Below, in pieces: positions 29,001 to 36,916 of a stretch of DNA of 64,000 nucleotides. Location of the stretch: contig CAMTVQ010000012.1 in NCBI GenBank assembly GCA_947085255.1, positions 8,867 to 72,866 on the forward strand, read 5' to 3'. Position numbers and translations under genes: made by a program. The DNA is from CAMTVQ01 sp947085255 (GTDB lineage: Bacteria > Bacteroidota > Bacteroidia > Sphingobacteriales > Sphingobacteriaceae). The notes under the pieces were generated by a model. It did not search any database. It saw only the letters and a program-made list of their open reading frames with translations, and was not told the DNA's origin. Within the stretch, counting starts at the first letter, position 1. Every line of letters begins with the position of its first letter.

Positions 29001-29717
29001 GAATCAAGTAATCTTACCAATCCTATTGCAAAGGATATGTTATTCAATCCTAATAATGATACTACAAATACTTTTTATGGTGGTCGTCATTTTATATATG
29101 TATCTAATACGCCATATGATGAGTGTAAGGCAATTGAAGCAGCATTAAAAGCAGGAAATAATGGTGAGAACGCTCCTTCTTTGATTGGTGTGTATTCCCA
29201 AATAAATTGGGTAACAGTGGCTATGGCTGATCCTGACCCAGATAAGTTTTTAGAGAAAGAAGTAAGAGTACGCTTGCGTGTGGCTAAGCCATTGGTGCCA
29301 TTTATTACTGCTACAGATGCTAATAATGGTTTCCCATATTATCAATTTAAAACAACGGATTTAGCCCCAGAGAAAGGGAATGTGGAAATTGCTAAATCAG
29401 CATTAGATTTGATACGCATAGTGCCTAATCCATATTATGGACAATCTTCTTATGAGCGTTCAAAAACAGATACACGTGCACGTATTACGAACTTACCAAA
29501 ACAGGCTACCATAAGTATTTATACGCTTAATGGAGCACTGGTGAAGCGCATAGAGAAAGATACAGAGTCAGCCTCTACCGTTGATTGGGACTTACAAAAT
29601 GAGAATGGTGTACCTGTAGCTAGTGGTATGTATATCATTCATATACGTACTGCAGTTGGTGAAAAATCCTTAAAGTGGTTCGGTGTAATGAGTCCAACAG
29701 ATTTAGACAATTTTTAA
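26028..29717 (+). CDS. Large secreted protein with T9SS/FlgD-like C-terminal domain
   Basis: 1229 residues. A signal sequence or anchor lies in the first 45 residues ('IVIAVLAVAMSSITFNSVA'). ATGs at 26028, 26037 and 26043 are all possible starts, and 26043 gives the cleanest signal peptide. I recognise no enzyme domain. Calcium-binding-like acidic repeats such as 'DVNKNGKYDGADYPDF' and 'NDGTNLGYG' occur. The last 100 residues ('IRIVPNPYYGQSSYER', 'ISIYTLNGALVKRIEKD', 'ENGVPVASGMYIIHIRT') form a FlgD/T9SS-type C-terminal domain. It starts 10 bp after the TonB receptor stop. Confidence 0.88.
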   Translation: MNCMYMKITRYRIVIAVLAVAMSSITFNSVARDPIGKKATKPRQQSRLTAACVGGTSSTDLDINNVRAKLLAGGDFWWDNKAEGSAAAGYEIPKVEAGTGIARHSIYSGALWFGGMSGSNLRTAGQTYGTGNNNYEFWPGPLDTTNATIDGADCTNWDKHFKVNRTDIDAFLLDTNDENLRKVVRNWPGYENKDLGFDANGNVTHSLAPFIDVNKNGKYDGADYPDFRGDQAIWWVFNDKGDIHGQYKGDAIGLEVQALAFAFKTNDVLNNMTFYNYKVVNRALTSLDSTFMGVFVDADLGDYFDDYVGCDAELGVGFIYNGDDNDGTNLGYGENPPALGIDFFKGPINEFGVELPMSRFMYFNNSPDGSDPQSDPGTDVEMYRYLNGNWKDGTKLSYGATGYKLGSTNVSNFAFPGKTDPKKRFEWTEAQAGNTSGDRRFLLSAGPFKLLPGAVNNIIIGVVWARASSGGAQRSLLEMLDADSKAQALFNAGFRVANGPRTPDVQVTELDQRIVLSLANTKITESYDVIEPTGAGDFRYKFEGYQVFQLKDNTVTVADIYDINRAKPLFQCDLKNGIRTIVNKDFSTLTGETNSRILVEGADKGIVHTFDITKDAFNNNAPLANNRPYYFVCIAYAYSKDARRDSGTAKVQYSYQYLAGRGNIPDGGTVAVPRKPDPREGGVKLNADIGTTPKVIRLSGAGNGANILEFTPETDLSPLFDASKNYTIDNPEYQNSKGPLTIKVYDPFKIPNESFTFYFTDDTYNAGGNKRWKLVSSSGDVVKSDYTLDLNYEQVIPQYGFSVSVNTITKAPGKDPDNNDRNGFLDASIEYPNGGSQWFQPLVNNKNGGKIDHWINEFEPRLKSNEDTATRDQDPNGFYRNVLEGRFAPYKFVANTVIGPGLNNLNPQANKNNNLNSLPSIDIVLLPKEQEAKWSKCVVVESGLRKQNNEGGVVKGYLRAGTHPTEGVGRGIFPGYAVNMETGQRLNIFYAESSNLTNPIAKDMLFNPNNDTTNTFYGGRHFIYVSNTPYDECKAIEAALKAGNNGENAPSLIGVYSQINWVTVAMADPDPDKFLEKEVRVRLRVAKPLVPFITATDANNGFPYYQFKTTDLAPEKGNVEIAKSALDLIRIVPNPYYGQSSYERSKTDTRARITNLPKQATISIYTLNGALVKRIEKDTESASTVDWDLQNENGVPVASGMYIIHIRTAVGEKSLKWFGVMSPTDLDNF

Positions 29718-29738
29718 TTGCACAATAAAGCAGGAGAA

Positions 29739-30782
29739 ATGAAAAGAATTTCAGTAATTATCGGTTTAGTAAGTTTTTGTTTATGTACTACTAGTACGTA
29801 TGCGGGTAATCCGAAACGTACAGGTCAAGCAGGAGCAATGGAGTTGCTCATTAATCCATGGGCGCGCTCATCGGGTTGGTATGGCTTAAATGTAGCTTCG
29901 GTAAATGGTATAGAAGCCATGAACTCGAATGTTGGTGGCTTGGCGTTTACTAAAAAAACAGAAGCTGTTTTTGCACGTACCAGTTACTTGCAAGGTTCAG
30001 GTATATCGGTTAATGCATTTGGCTTATCTCAAAAAATTGGCAGTTCAAGTGTAGTAGGAGTTTCGATCACCGCTTTAGATTTTGGCGATATCGAAATAAC
30101 TACAGAGGATCAGCCAGAAGGTGGGCAGGGAACAATATCTCCTCAGTTTATCAATTTTGCAGTGGGCTATGCACACTCATTCTCTAATAGTATTCATGGA
30201 GGATTAGTAGTGCGTTCAGTATCGGAAGCGGTAGCGAATGTAAAAGCTACTGGAATTGCTATAGATGCAGGTATTCAGTATGTTACAGGAAAGAGAAATG
30301 AGACAAAGTTTGGTGTAGCACTGCGTAATGTCGGTCCACAAATGAAGTATGAGGGAGATGGTTTATCGCAGAAAGCATTAAATACTCAAACAGGTATCAC
30401 CTCAACGGTGCTTACTCCAACTCAATCATTTGAGTTGCCTTCTTTATTAAACATTGGAACAAGCTATGACATTCAATTAGCTCCAAGCCATCGTTTTACA
30501 GTAGCAGGTAATTTTACTTCTAACTCATTTACACAAGACAACATAGGTATTGGTGGGGAATATAGCTTTAAAAACTATTTCATGCTGCGTGCAGGATACA
30601 ATCATGAAAAGGGCATTTTTGATGCAGCTACACGTCTTACTGCTTATACAGGAGGCAGTGCAGGAGCAACTATAGAATTACCTTTAGGTAAAAAAGGAGG
30701 AAGTTTTGCTTTAGACTATTCCTTTATCGGAACCTATGTTTTTGCAGGTAATCATGCTTTTGGTGCTAGATTTACTATATAA
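29739..30782 (+). CDS. PorV/PorQ-like outer-membrane protein
   Basis: 347 residues from the ATG at 29739, with AGGAG just before it; a TTG seven codons upstream overlaps nothing useful. Signal peptide ends near 'TSTYAG'. The motif 'GQAGAMELLINPWARSSGW' and 'GIEAMNSNVGGLAFTKKTEA' match the N-terminal part of PorV/PorQ/UPF0164 family proteins, a 14-strand barrel. PorV is a T9SS component that shuttles substrates. It ends 'HAFGARFTI' with a C-terminal beta strand. It is the third gene of the operon, before a strong terminator. Confidence 0.85.
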   Translation: MKRISVIIGLVSFCLCTTSTYAGNPKRTGQAGAMELLINPWARSSGWYGLNVASVNGIEAMNSNVGGLAFTKKTEAVFARTSYLQGSGISVNAFGLSQKIGSSSVVGVSITALDFGDIEITTEDQPEGGQGTISPQFINFAVGYAHSFSNSIHGGLVVRSVSEAVANVKATGIAIDAGIQYVTGKRNETKFGVALRNVGPQMKYEGDGLSQKALNTQTGITSTVLTPTQSFELPSLLNIGTSYDIQLAPSHRFTVAGNFTSNSFTQDNIGIGGEYSFKNYFMLRAGYNHEKGIFDAATRLTAYTGGSAGATIELPLGKKGGSFALDYSFIGTYVFAGNHAFGARFTI

Positions 30783-30803
30783 GACTAACCAGAATTTTTT
30801 TTC

Positions 30804-30841
30804 GAGAGACTATATAGCAATATATAGTCTCTCTGTTTTTT
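30804..30841 (+). terminator. Intrinsic terminator of the TonB/PorV-like operon
   Basis: 13-bp perfect stem GAGAGACTATATA / TATATAGTCTCTC (30804-30816 and 30821-30833) with a GCAA tetraloop, then TGTTTTTT. Confidence 0.9.
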
Positions 30842-30842
30842 A

Positions 30843-30850
30843 CTAATTTT
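30843..30850 (+). promoter_or_regulatory. Candidate -7 box for greA
   Basis: TAATTTTG matches the Bacteroidota -7 consensus TAnnTTTG. It would start transcription about 14 nt before the greA ATG. No good -33 box is seen, because the previous terminator lies there. Confidence 0.35.
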
Positions 30851-30870
30851 GACTGATATTTTAATACATT

Positions 30871-31344
30871 ATGGCAGAGATCGGATATTACACGGCAGAA
30901 GGACTTCAGCGCTTAAAGGATGAATTAATGCAGTTGAAAGTGCACGAAAGAGCGCGCATTTCTCAACAAATAGCAGAAGCACGCGACAAAGGAGATTTAT
31001 CGGAGAATGCAGAGTATGATGCAGCAAAAGATGCTCAGGGGTTGCTGGAATTGCGTATTTCTAAAATGGAGGGAAGTTTAGGTAATGCACGTTTGATCGA
31101 TGAGTCGAAGTTAGATAACTCTAAAGTATTGGCACTTTCTAAAGTAAAAATTAGAAACATGGCTAATAAGATGGAAATGAATTACCAATTAGTATCAGAG
31201 ACTGAGGCTGATTTAAAATCAGGTAAAATATCGATTAAATCCCCCATTTCTCAAGCATTATTGGGTAAATCTGTAGGGGATAAAGTGGAAGTAACTGTGC
31301 CTAATGGCATACTCAATTTAGAAATCTTAGAAATTAGTCGATAA
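30871..31344 (+). CDS. greA: Transcription elongation factor GreA
   Basis: 157 residues, the normal length. The N-terminal coiled coil includes 'GYYTAEGLQRLKDELMQLK' and 'IAEARDKGDLSENAEYDAAKD', the acidic tip that cleaves backtracked RNA in RNA polymerase. The C-terminal FKBP-like domain ends 'ISQALLGKSVGDKVEVTVP'. The final base of its stop is the first base of the next gene's ATG, giving tight coupling to the HIT protein, a pairing common in Bacteroidota. Confidence 0.96.
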   Translation: MAEIGYYTAEGLQRLKDELMQLKVHERARISQQIAEARDKGDLSENAEYDAAKDAQGLLELRISKMEGSLGNARLIDESKLDNSKVLALSKVKIRNMANKMEMNYQLVSETEADLKSGKISIKSPISQALLGKSVGDKVEVTVPNGILNLEILEISR

Positions 31345-31742
31345 TGGCCTCCGTTTTTACACGCATTATTAATGGCGAAATACCTTGCCACAAAATTGCA
31401 GAAACAGCAGACTTTATTGCTTTTTTGGATGTTAATCCGCTTAAAATAGGACATGCCTTGGTTGTACCCAAACAAGAAATCGACTATTTTTTTGATATGG
31501 AAAGTGATATATACACTGCGTATATGTTGTTTGCCAAAGAAATAGCCAAAGCTATTAAACAAGCTATACCTTGTAAAAAAGTAGGGGTAGCAGTAATTGG
31601 ATTAGAGGTTCCTCATGCCCACATACACCTTATTCCTATGAATGAGGTTGGTGATATGAATTTTGGAAAACAAAAACTGCAACCTACTACCGAAGAATTA
31701 GACCGAACTGCAGCAAGCATCAGAAAATATATAATTATTTAA
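31344..31742 (+). CDS. HIT family nucleotide-binding protein
   Basis: 132 residues opening 'MASVFTRIINGEIPCHKIAE' with the C-terminal histidine triad 'VPHAHIHLIPMNE'. HIT proteins are nucleotide hydrolases or transferases acting on AMP-linked substrates. The substrate here is not shown. It is translationally coupled to greA (shared base at 31344) and converges on ruvC with an 8-bp overlap of the ends. Confidence 0.93.
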   Translation: MASVFTRIINGEIPCHKIAETADFIAFLDVNPLKIGHALVVPKQEIDYFFDMESDIYTAYMLFAKEIAKAIKQAIPCKKVGVAVIGLEVPHAHIHLIPMNEVGDMNFGKQKLQPTTEELDRTAASIRKYIII

Positions 31743-32307
31743 GCCGAGTCGGGTTTTCTTTAATAAAGGCATTCCACCCCGTATAATTTTTTGTTGAACC
31801 ACTTCCTTTTTTAGTGGTAGTGCTTATTTTTTGTAAGGCATGACAAGCTGCTGCAGCTAATCCATCGGTTGCGTCTAAAAATTCAGGAGTTTCGGTAAAA
31901 TTGAGCAAAGTCTTCAGCATAGCAGCAACCTGCTCTTTAGAGGAATTACCGTTGCCAGTAATGGATTGTTTTATCTTTTTTGGAGAATACTCAAATATGG
32001 GCACATCTCGGTAGAGTCCCGCAGCCATTGCTACACCTTGAGCTCTTCCTAATTTGAGCATAGATTGAACGTTTTTGCCAAAAAAAGGAGCTTCCAACGA
32101 AAGTGCATCTGGGTGATACTTGTCGATAAGCTCTAATACTTGTTCGAATATTTTTTTGAGCTTAGTAGGGTGGTCGGTGTACTTTGTTAAATGAATTACA
32201 CCTAAGGAAATGAGTTCTAGTTTCTCTCCATTTTTTTCGCATAGTAAGCCGTAGCCCATAATAGCTGTTCCTGGATCTATGCCTAAAATAATGCGTTCTT
32301 TGTCCAC
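31735..32307 (-). CDS. ruvC: Crossover junction endodeoxyribonuclease RuvC
   Basis: 190 residues. The catalytic acidic residues are in 'IILGIDPGTAIMGYGLL' (Asp11), 'DALSLEAPFFGKNVQS' (Glu) and 'FLDATDGLAAAACHAL' (Asp pair); 'KLGRAQGVAMAAGL' is also diagnostic. It resolves Holliday junctions with RuvAB. The basic tail 'STTKKGSGSTKNYTGWNAFI' extends past the core. The start at 32307 leaves 65 bp to the divergent flippase-like gene. Confidence 0.95.
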   Translation of the reverse strand: MDKERIILGIDPGTAIMGYGLLCEKNGEKLELISLGVIHLTKYTDHPTKLKKIFEQVLELIDKYHPDALSLEAPFFGKNVQSMLKLGRAQGVAMAAGLYRDVPIFEYSPKKIKQSITGNGNSSKEQVAAMLKTLLNFTETPEFLDATDGLAAAACHALQKISTTTKKGSGSTKNYTGWNAFIKENPTRLK

Positions 32308-32372
32308 CTAATGGGCTTTTTATAATACGGTTCAATATTAATGATAATTTAAGTAACATTGCCAAAGCACCC

Positions 32373-33353
32373 ATGTCCAAACAGCTTAAATACAGTCTTA
32401 TTGTTTTTGTGAAACTGCTTATTGTGGGCTTTGCTTTTTGGGCTATTTATAAAAAAATAGTCTTATCGGTTTCTACCCCTGATTTTGTGCAATTTATTAC
32501 CGATTATACTACTTCAGCATTTATGTGGTTTGTGCTAGTGTTGATACTGCTGACCGGAGTAAATTGGATACTTGAGGCTGTAAAATGGAATATATTAATT
32601 AGCCATTTGCAAAAAATCACATTTTTTCATGCATTTAAGGCGGTGGTGAGTGGGAGCACTTTGGGTATTTTTACCCCAAATAGGCTGGGAGATATGGCAG
32701 GTCGTGTATTGTTCTTGCAGTATGAAAAGAGGCTAAGAGCCATTGTATGTACTAGTGTTGGTTCCTTTGCTCAAATGGTTGTTATCAGCAGTATAGGAGT
32801 TATTTCAGCATTGTTTTTTTGCTCTCGATTTTTGGTGCTCGAGCCTCGTTTTTTTTATGGGATGCTATATGTAGCAGTGTTACTGGTGCTGTTGTTGCTT
32901 TTTGTATATTTTAATATTAATTGGTTAGCGTTTATTACCAATAAATGGATTAAAAATGACCGTGTTCGTAAGGTATTTAGCATTATGGATAGCTACACCA
33001 CTAGGGAGCTTGCCTTCGTATTGTTATTGAGCCTTGCACGTTATCTTTTGTACTCGGGGCAGTATATTGCATTAGTGATTTTTCTTTTACCAGAACTACA
33101 ATGGGCAGAAACCATGATGCTCATTAATCTTATCTTTTTTGTGCAAACGGTCGTTCCTAGTTTTGCAATGGCCGATATTGGAATAAGAGGTGCTACTTCT
33201 TTGTATTTTTTGGGATTTGTATCTACTAATACCATAGCTATACTGACTGCTTCGGTAATTTTGTGGTGCATTAATATTATGCTTCCGGCATTAGTGGGGG
33301 CTGTCTTTTTTATTCAACAGCGTTTTTTTGATGATGGTGTACGTACTGTTTAG
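32373..33353 (+). CDS. UPF0104-type flippase-like integral membrane protein
   Basis: 326 residues with about eight hydrophobic segments. The core 'WNILISHLQKITFFHAFKAVVSGSTLG' (shown in part: 'FFHAFKAVVSGSTLG') and 'TPNRLGDMAGRVLFL' fit the lysylphosphatidylglycerol synthase/UPF0104 transmembrane family, which moves or modifies lipids. There is no C-terminal synthetase domain, so a lipid or glycolipid flippase role is only inferred. The end overlaps the GT2 gene start by about 23 bp. Confidence 0.8.
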   Translation: MSKQLKYSLIVFVKLLIVGFAFWAIYKKIVLSVSTPDFVQFITDYTTSAFMWFVLVLILLTGVNWILEAVKWNILISHLQKITFFHAFKAVVSGSTLGIFTPNRLGDMAGRVLFLQYEKRLRAIVCTSVGSFAQMVVISSIGVISALFFCSRFLVLEPRFFYGMLYVAVLLVLLLLFVYFNINWLAFITNKWIKNDRVRKVFSIMDSYTTRELAFVLLLSLARYLLYSGQYIALVIFLLPELQWAETMMLINLIFFVQTVVPSFAMADIGIRGATSLYFLGFVSTNTIAILTASVILWCINIMLPALVGAVFFIQQRFFDDGVRTV

Positions 33354-34461
33354 TGGCTTATTGTGGGCGTTGCTTGCCTTTTATTTATATACAACTTGGC
33401 GCTTTATACTCGGTTGGCGTAAGGTGCCTAGATTTGTGGCGGAGCCAATAAATAAACCCGTAAAAGTAAGCGTAATTATTGCCGCACGTAATGAGGAGGA
33501 TAAGATTGCTATCTGTTTGAAAGCTATTTTAGCACAGAATTACCCAGTAGATTATTTGGAAGTGATTGTGATAGATGATCATTCGGAGGATACTACTTCA
33601 CAAGTAGTAAACGGCTTTGATAGTGTAATGCTTCTTAAGCTGAATGAGGGCAATACGTTAAACTCATACAAGAAAAAAGCTATCACTGAGGGCATTAAAA
33701 TTGCCAGCGGAGAGCTAATTATTACCACGGATGCAGATTGCGAGATGGGTAAAGATTGGATAAGTACGATTGTAAGCTATTATCAAAAAACAGGTAATAA
33801 AATGATTTCGGGACCAGTAGCTTTTACAGGTGAACGCAATTGGTTTGAAAACATACAAACCATCGAATTTTTATACCTTAATCTTACGGGTGCGGCTTCT
33901 ATTGGGCAGGGTATTCCGTTTAGCTGTAATGGGGCTAATTTAACGTACACAAAAGAAGTATTCAACGAGGTTGGAGGATTTACTGGTATTGATCATTTAG
34001 CTTCGGGAGATGATGAGCTACTGATGCATAAAGTGCATCAGCAATATCCAGGTACAATCGGATACCTGAAAAATAGAGATGCAATTGTATACACTGACGC
34101 CAAACCTACGCTGCAGAAATTTATACAACAGCGTAAGCGTTGGGCTTCTAAAAGCATCAAGTACCAAAGTAGTTTTATTGTAACTACTGTTGTTGGTATA
34201 TGGGCATTTAATTTAGTGCTCATTTTGGCATTACTATCTTTAGGTATAGATACTGCCATTTTACCTGTATTGGGTTGGGTTCTGGCGCTAAAATTTGTAG
34301 CAGATTTAATTATTATGTTTCAAGCTACTTCTTTTTTTAAGCGTATGGAATTGCTAAAGTATGCCTTGCTGGTTCAATACTTGTATATGCTGTATGTAGC
34401 CTTTATTGGTATTTATGGCAATACGGGTAAGTATTATTGGAAAGGTAGACACGTAAATTAG
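33331..34461 (+). CDS. Glycosyltransferase family 2, membrane-bound
   Basis: About 376 residues from ATG 33331. A transmembrane segment at the N-terminus is followed by the GT-A core: 'VSVIIAARNEEDKIAICLK', 'IVIDDHSEDTT', the DxD-like 'IITTDADCEMG' and 'QQRKRWASKS' (QxxRW), then two or three membrane spans. The QxxRW motif is typical of processive or lipid-glycosylating GT2 enzymes. The sugar and acceptor are unknown. It overlaps the preceding flippase-like gene and ends one base into the next frame (34461), so the three genes form a unit. Confidence 0.9.
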   Translation: MMVYVLFSGLLWALLAFYLYTTWRFILGWRKVPRFVAEPINKPVKVSVIIAARNEEDKIAICLKAILAQNYPVDYLEVIVIDDHSEDTTSQVVNGFDSVMLLKLNEGNTLNSYKKKAITEGIKIASGELIITTDADCEMGKDWISTIVSYYQKTGNKMISGPVAFTGERNWFENIQTIEFLYLNLTGAASIGQGIPFSCNGANLTYTKEVFNEVGGFTGIDHLASGDDELLMHKVHQQYPGTIGYLKNRDAIVYTDAKPTLQKFIQQRKRWASKSIKYQSSFIVTTVVGIWAFNLVLILALLSLGIDTAILPVLGWVLALKFVADLIIMFQATSFFKRMELLKYALLVQYLYMLYVAFIGIYGNTGKYYWKGRHVN

Positions 34462-34466
34462 TGGGT

Positions 34467-35669
34467 ATGCAATCGCAAAAAACTACGTGGACAAAGTTGC
34501 GGCAAAATACGGCCGCTTACCTCAGTTTATGGCTTATTGGAGCTATGCTAGTAATGGCTGTATTGGGTTATTGGATTATGCCGGACTCGTCGCCTGCTGC
34601 CAATACAATTGTTTTGCAAATAAGCACGCATAAACCAGGTAGTAAAATATGTTTCCTAAAAATACGTAAACAAGAAATTGTTCCGACTGTGTCTATTTTT
34701 GAAAAATGGGTTTCAGGCCAAAAAGACGCTTATCAATACATTCCTATTACCAAGTTTACCATAAAGGGAGCAAATATAGAGGTAGAAGAATATATAGGTG
34801 AAGGGGTGATAAATAACACACTACTAACGTATAATTTAGCAGAGGTGTTGTATCCATTATCTTCCGACCATAAGCCTGTTATCGCCGCAAATGATGTTAC
34901 CTATACTACTATTGATGGACAAGTACATACAATATCAGTTGCCGTGCTTGCTCAGGATATAGCGAGTAATAATATTGTGCATAAACGCTACTATTTGGGT
35001 ACCGATAGGTATGGTAGGGATATGCTCAGTCGGCTGATTTTGGGCGCACGTATCTCGTTATCGGTTGGATTGTTGGCTGTGTTTATTTCGATAGCAATAG
35101 GGATTTTGTTGGGTGCAATGGCAGGCTATTTTGGCGGCTGGGTAGATGCGGCCATCGGTTGGTTAATTAATGTAGTATGGGCATTGCCTACTTTGTTGTT
35201 GGTAATAGCCATTTCGTTTGCATTGGGAAAAGGGTTTTGGCAAATATTCATAGCTGTAGGCTTAAGTATGTGGGTAGAAGTGGCTCGTTTGGTGCGTGGG
35301 CAGGTACTGAGTATTCGCGAAAAAGAATATATAGAGGCTACGCGAGCAATGGGTTTTAGCACTACCCGAATTATTATCAAACATATACTACCTAATATTA
35401 CAGGGCCTTTGTTGGTTGTAGCATCGGCTAATTTTGCATCGGCTATATTGTTGGAGGCGGGATTAAGCTTTTTGGGTTTTGGCGCACAGCCGCCATTTCC
35501 ATCTTGGGGCGGTATGATTAAAGAACATTACGGATACATTGTAATAGATGCAGCCTACATGGCCATATTGCCTGGATTAATGATTATGCTGGTGGTATAT
35601 GCTTTTAATATGTTATCAGTAGGTTTACGGGACGCCTTAGATGTAAAAGCCGAACAAACAGCCATATAA
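34467..35669 (+). CDS. ABC transporter permease, OppC/DppC type
   Basis: About 400 residues from ATG 34467; a GTG at 34461 is in frame too. A membrane span near residue 25 is followed by a 120-residue periplasmic segment and then the permease core. The EAA loop is 'EYIEATRAMGFSTTRIIIKH', followed by 'LEAGLSFLGFGAQPPFPSW'. This is the DppC-like subunit of a peptide/nickel-type importer. Neither the partner permease nor an ATPase or binding protein is in the window, so it is an orphan here. Confidence 0.88.
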   Translation: MQSQKTTWTKLRQNTAAYLSLWLIGAMLVMAVLGYWIMPDSSPAANTIVLQISTHKPGSKICFLKIRKQEIVPTVSIFEKWVSGQKDAYQYIPITKFTIKGANIEVEEYIGEGVINNTLLTYNLAEVLYPLSSDHKPVIAANDVTYTTIDGQVHTISVAVLAQDIASNNIVHKRYYLGTDRYGRDMLSRLILGARISLSVGLLAVFISIAIGILLGAMAGYFGGWVDAAIGWLINVVWALPTLLLVIAISFALGKGFWQIFIAVGLSMWVEVARLVRGQVLSIREKEYIEATRAMGFSTTRIIIKHILPNITGPLLVVASANFASAILLEAGLSFLGFGAQPPFPSWGGMIKEHYGYIVIDAAYMAILPGLMIMLVVYAFNMLSVGLRDALDVKAEQTAI

Positions 35670-35677
35670 TTACGTGT

Positions 35678-36916
35678 ATGAGTACTTTAAGCCAAGATTC
35701 ATCTGTTGATAGCGAAGGTATTATTCGCTTGCTTATTCGTAGGCAAATAGAATTGAATGCCCTGTTGGAAATTACGCAGGCAATTAACAATAATTTCTCG
35801 GCGGCTACTTTATTTAAAATGTATGAGTTTGTACTTACCCAGCATCTTAAGGTAAAGGATTTGTGTGTATTAGTAAATCGTAATGGTGTTTGGGAGTTTG
35901 TAATAGCCAACAATCAATTGATGGAACGTATTAATAAAGAACAACTTGTTGATTTATTAGTAGATTTTAAAGAGTTAACAGCCATAAGCTCTCCAGATAC
36001 GATACTCAATAATTTCAAGTATGTAATTCCGGTAAAGCACAAGGAACAGGCCTTAGCTTATGTACTTACAGGTAGTTATGAAAATATTGTAGATGGTCTT
36101 GATAAGGATATGAAGTTTATCGAAACACTTACTAACGTAATTGTGGTGGCTATCGAAAATAAAAAACTCTTTAAAGAACAGATAGAGCAAGAAAAGTACA
36201 AACAAGAATTGGCGTTTGCACAGCAAGTACAGTCGATGTTGGTTCCAGGCAAATTGCCTCAAAATAGCTATTATGCGCTGGATGCTATTTATAAACCACA
36301 TAGTTCTATAGGTGGCGACTATTATGATTGTATTGAGCTAAATAAAGAAGAACTTATCTTTTGCGTAGGTGATGTTTCGGGTAAAGGAATATCAGCCGCG
36401 TTGTTGATGGCCAATTTTCAAGCAAACTTGCGTGCATTGGCACAGCCCAATACCACACTAACGTATTTGGTGCAATGCCTTAATAAAAAGGTGTACGAAA
36501 ACACGGGTGGCGATAAGTTTATTACGTTTTTTATTGCTCATTATAATGTTGTTACCAAGCAATTGCTCTATATAAATGCAGGTCACAATGCTCCACTATT
36601 AATTAATTCGGGGGGAGTAGCCTCGCTAACAGAGGGGTGCACCATATTGGGAGCTTTTGCCGAATTGCCAAGTATTACCGAAGGTAAAAAGATAATAGAG
36701 GCGAATGATATACTACTTTGTTTTACGGATGGATTAGTGGAGGGTGCAGAAGATTTTGATAATGAAATTTTTGATAGTGATAAATTAATCGATTTTATTA
36801 GGGATAAATCAACTTTATCAGCGGCAGATTTCAATAGAACACTATTTGCCCATTTCTTGGGGCAATATCAATCGGTTTCGGATGATATAACCTTGCTTTC
36901 CTGCAAATTTTTTTGA
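35678..36916 (+). CDS. SpoIIE-type PP2C serine phosphatase with GAF-like domain
   Basis: 412 residues. Residues about 30-165 look like a GAF sensor, then a coiled linker ('EQIEQEKYKQELAFAQQVQS') leads into the phosphatase, with the metal-binding 'GGDYYDCIEL' and 'CVGDVSGKGISAALLMANFQ' and 'ITLLSCKFF' at the end. Such RsbU/SpoIIE proteins dephosphorylate anti-anti-sigma factors, but no STAS or anti-sigma partner is next to it. Its 3' end overlaps the convergent O-antigen ligase gene by 49 bp. Confidence 0.88.
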   Translation: MSTLSQDSSVDSEGIIRLLIRRQIELNALLEITQAINNNFSAATLFKMYEFVLTQHLKVKDLCVLVNRNGVWEFVIANNQLMERINKEQLVDLLVDFKELTAISSPDTILNNFKYVIPVKHKEQALAYVLTGSYENIVDGLDKDMKFIETLTNVIVVAIENKKLFKEQIEQEKYKQELAFAQQVQSMLVPGKLPQNSYYALDAIYKPHSSIGGDYYDCIELNKEELIFCVGDVSGKGISAALLMANFQANLRALAQPNTTLTYLVQCLNKKVYENTGGDKFITFFIAHYNVVTKQLLYINAGHNAPLLINSGGVASLTEGCTILGAFAELPSITEGKKIIEANDILLCFTDGLVEGAEDFDNEIFDSDKLIDFIRDKSTLSAADFNRTLFAHFLGQYQSVSDDITLLSCKFF

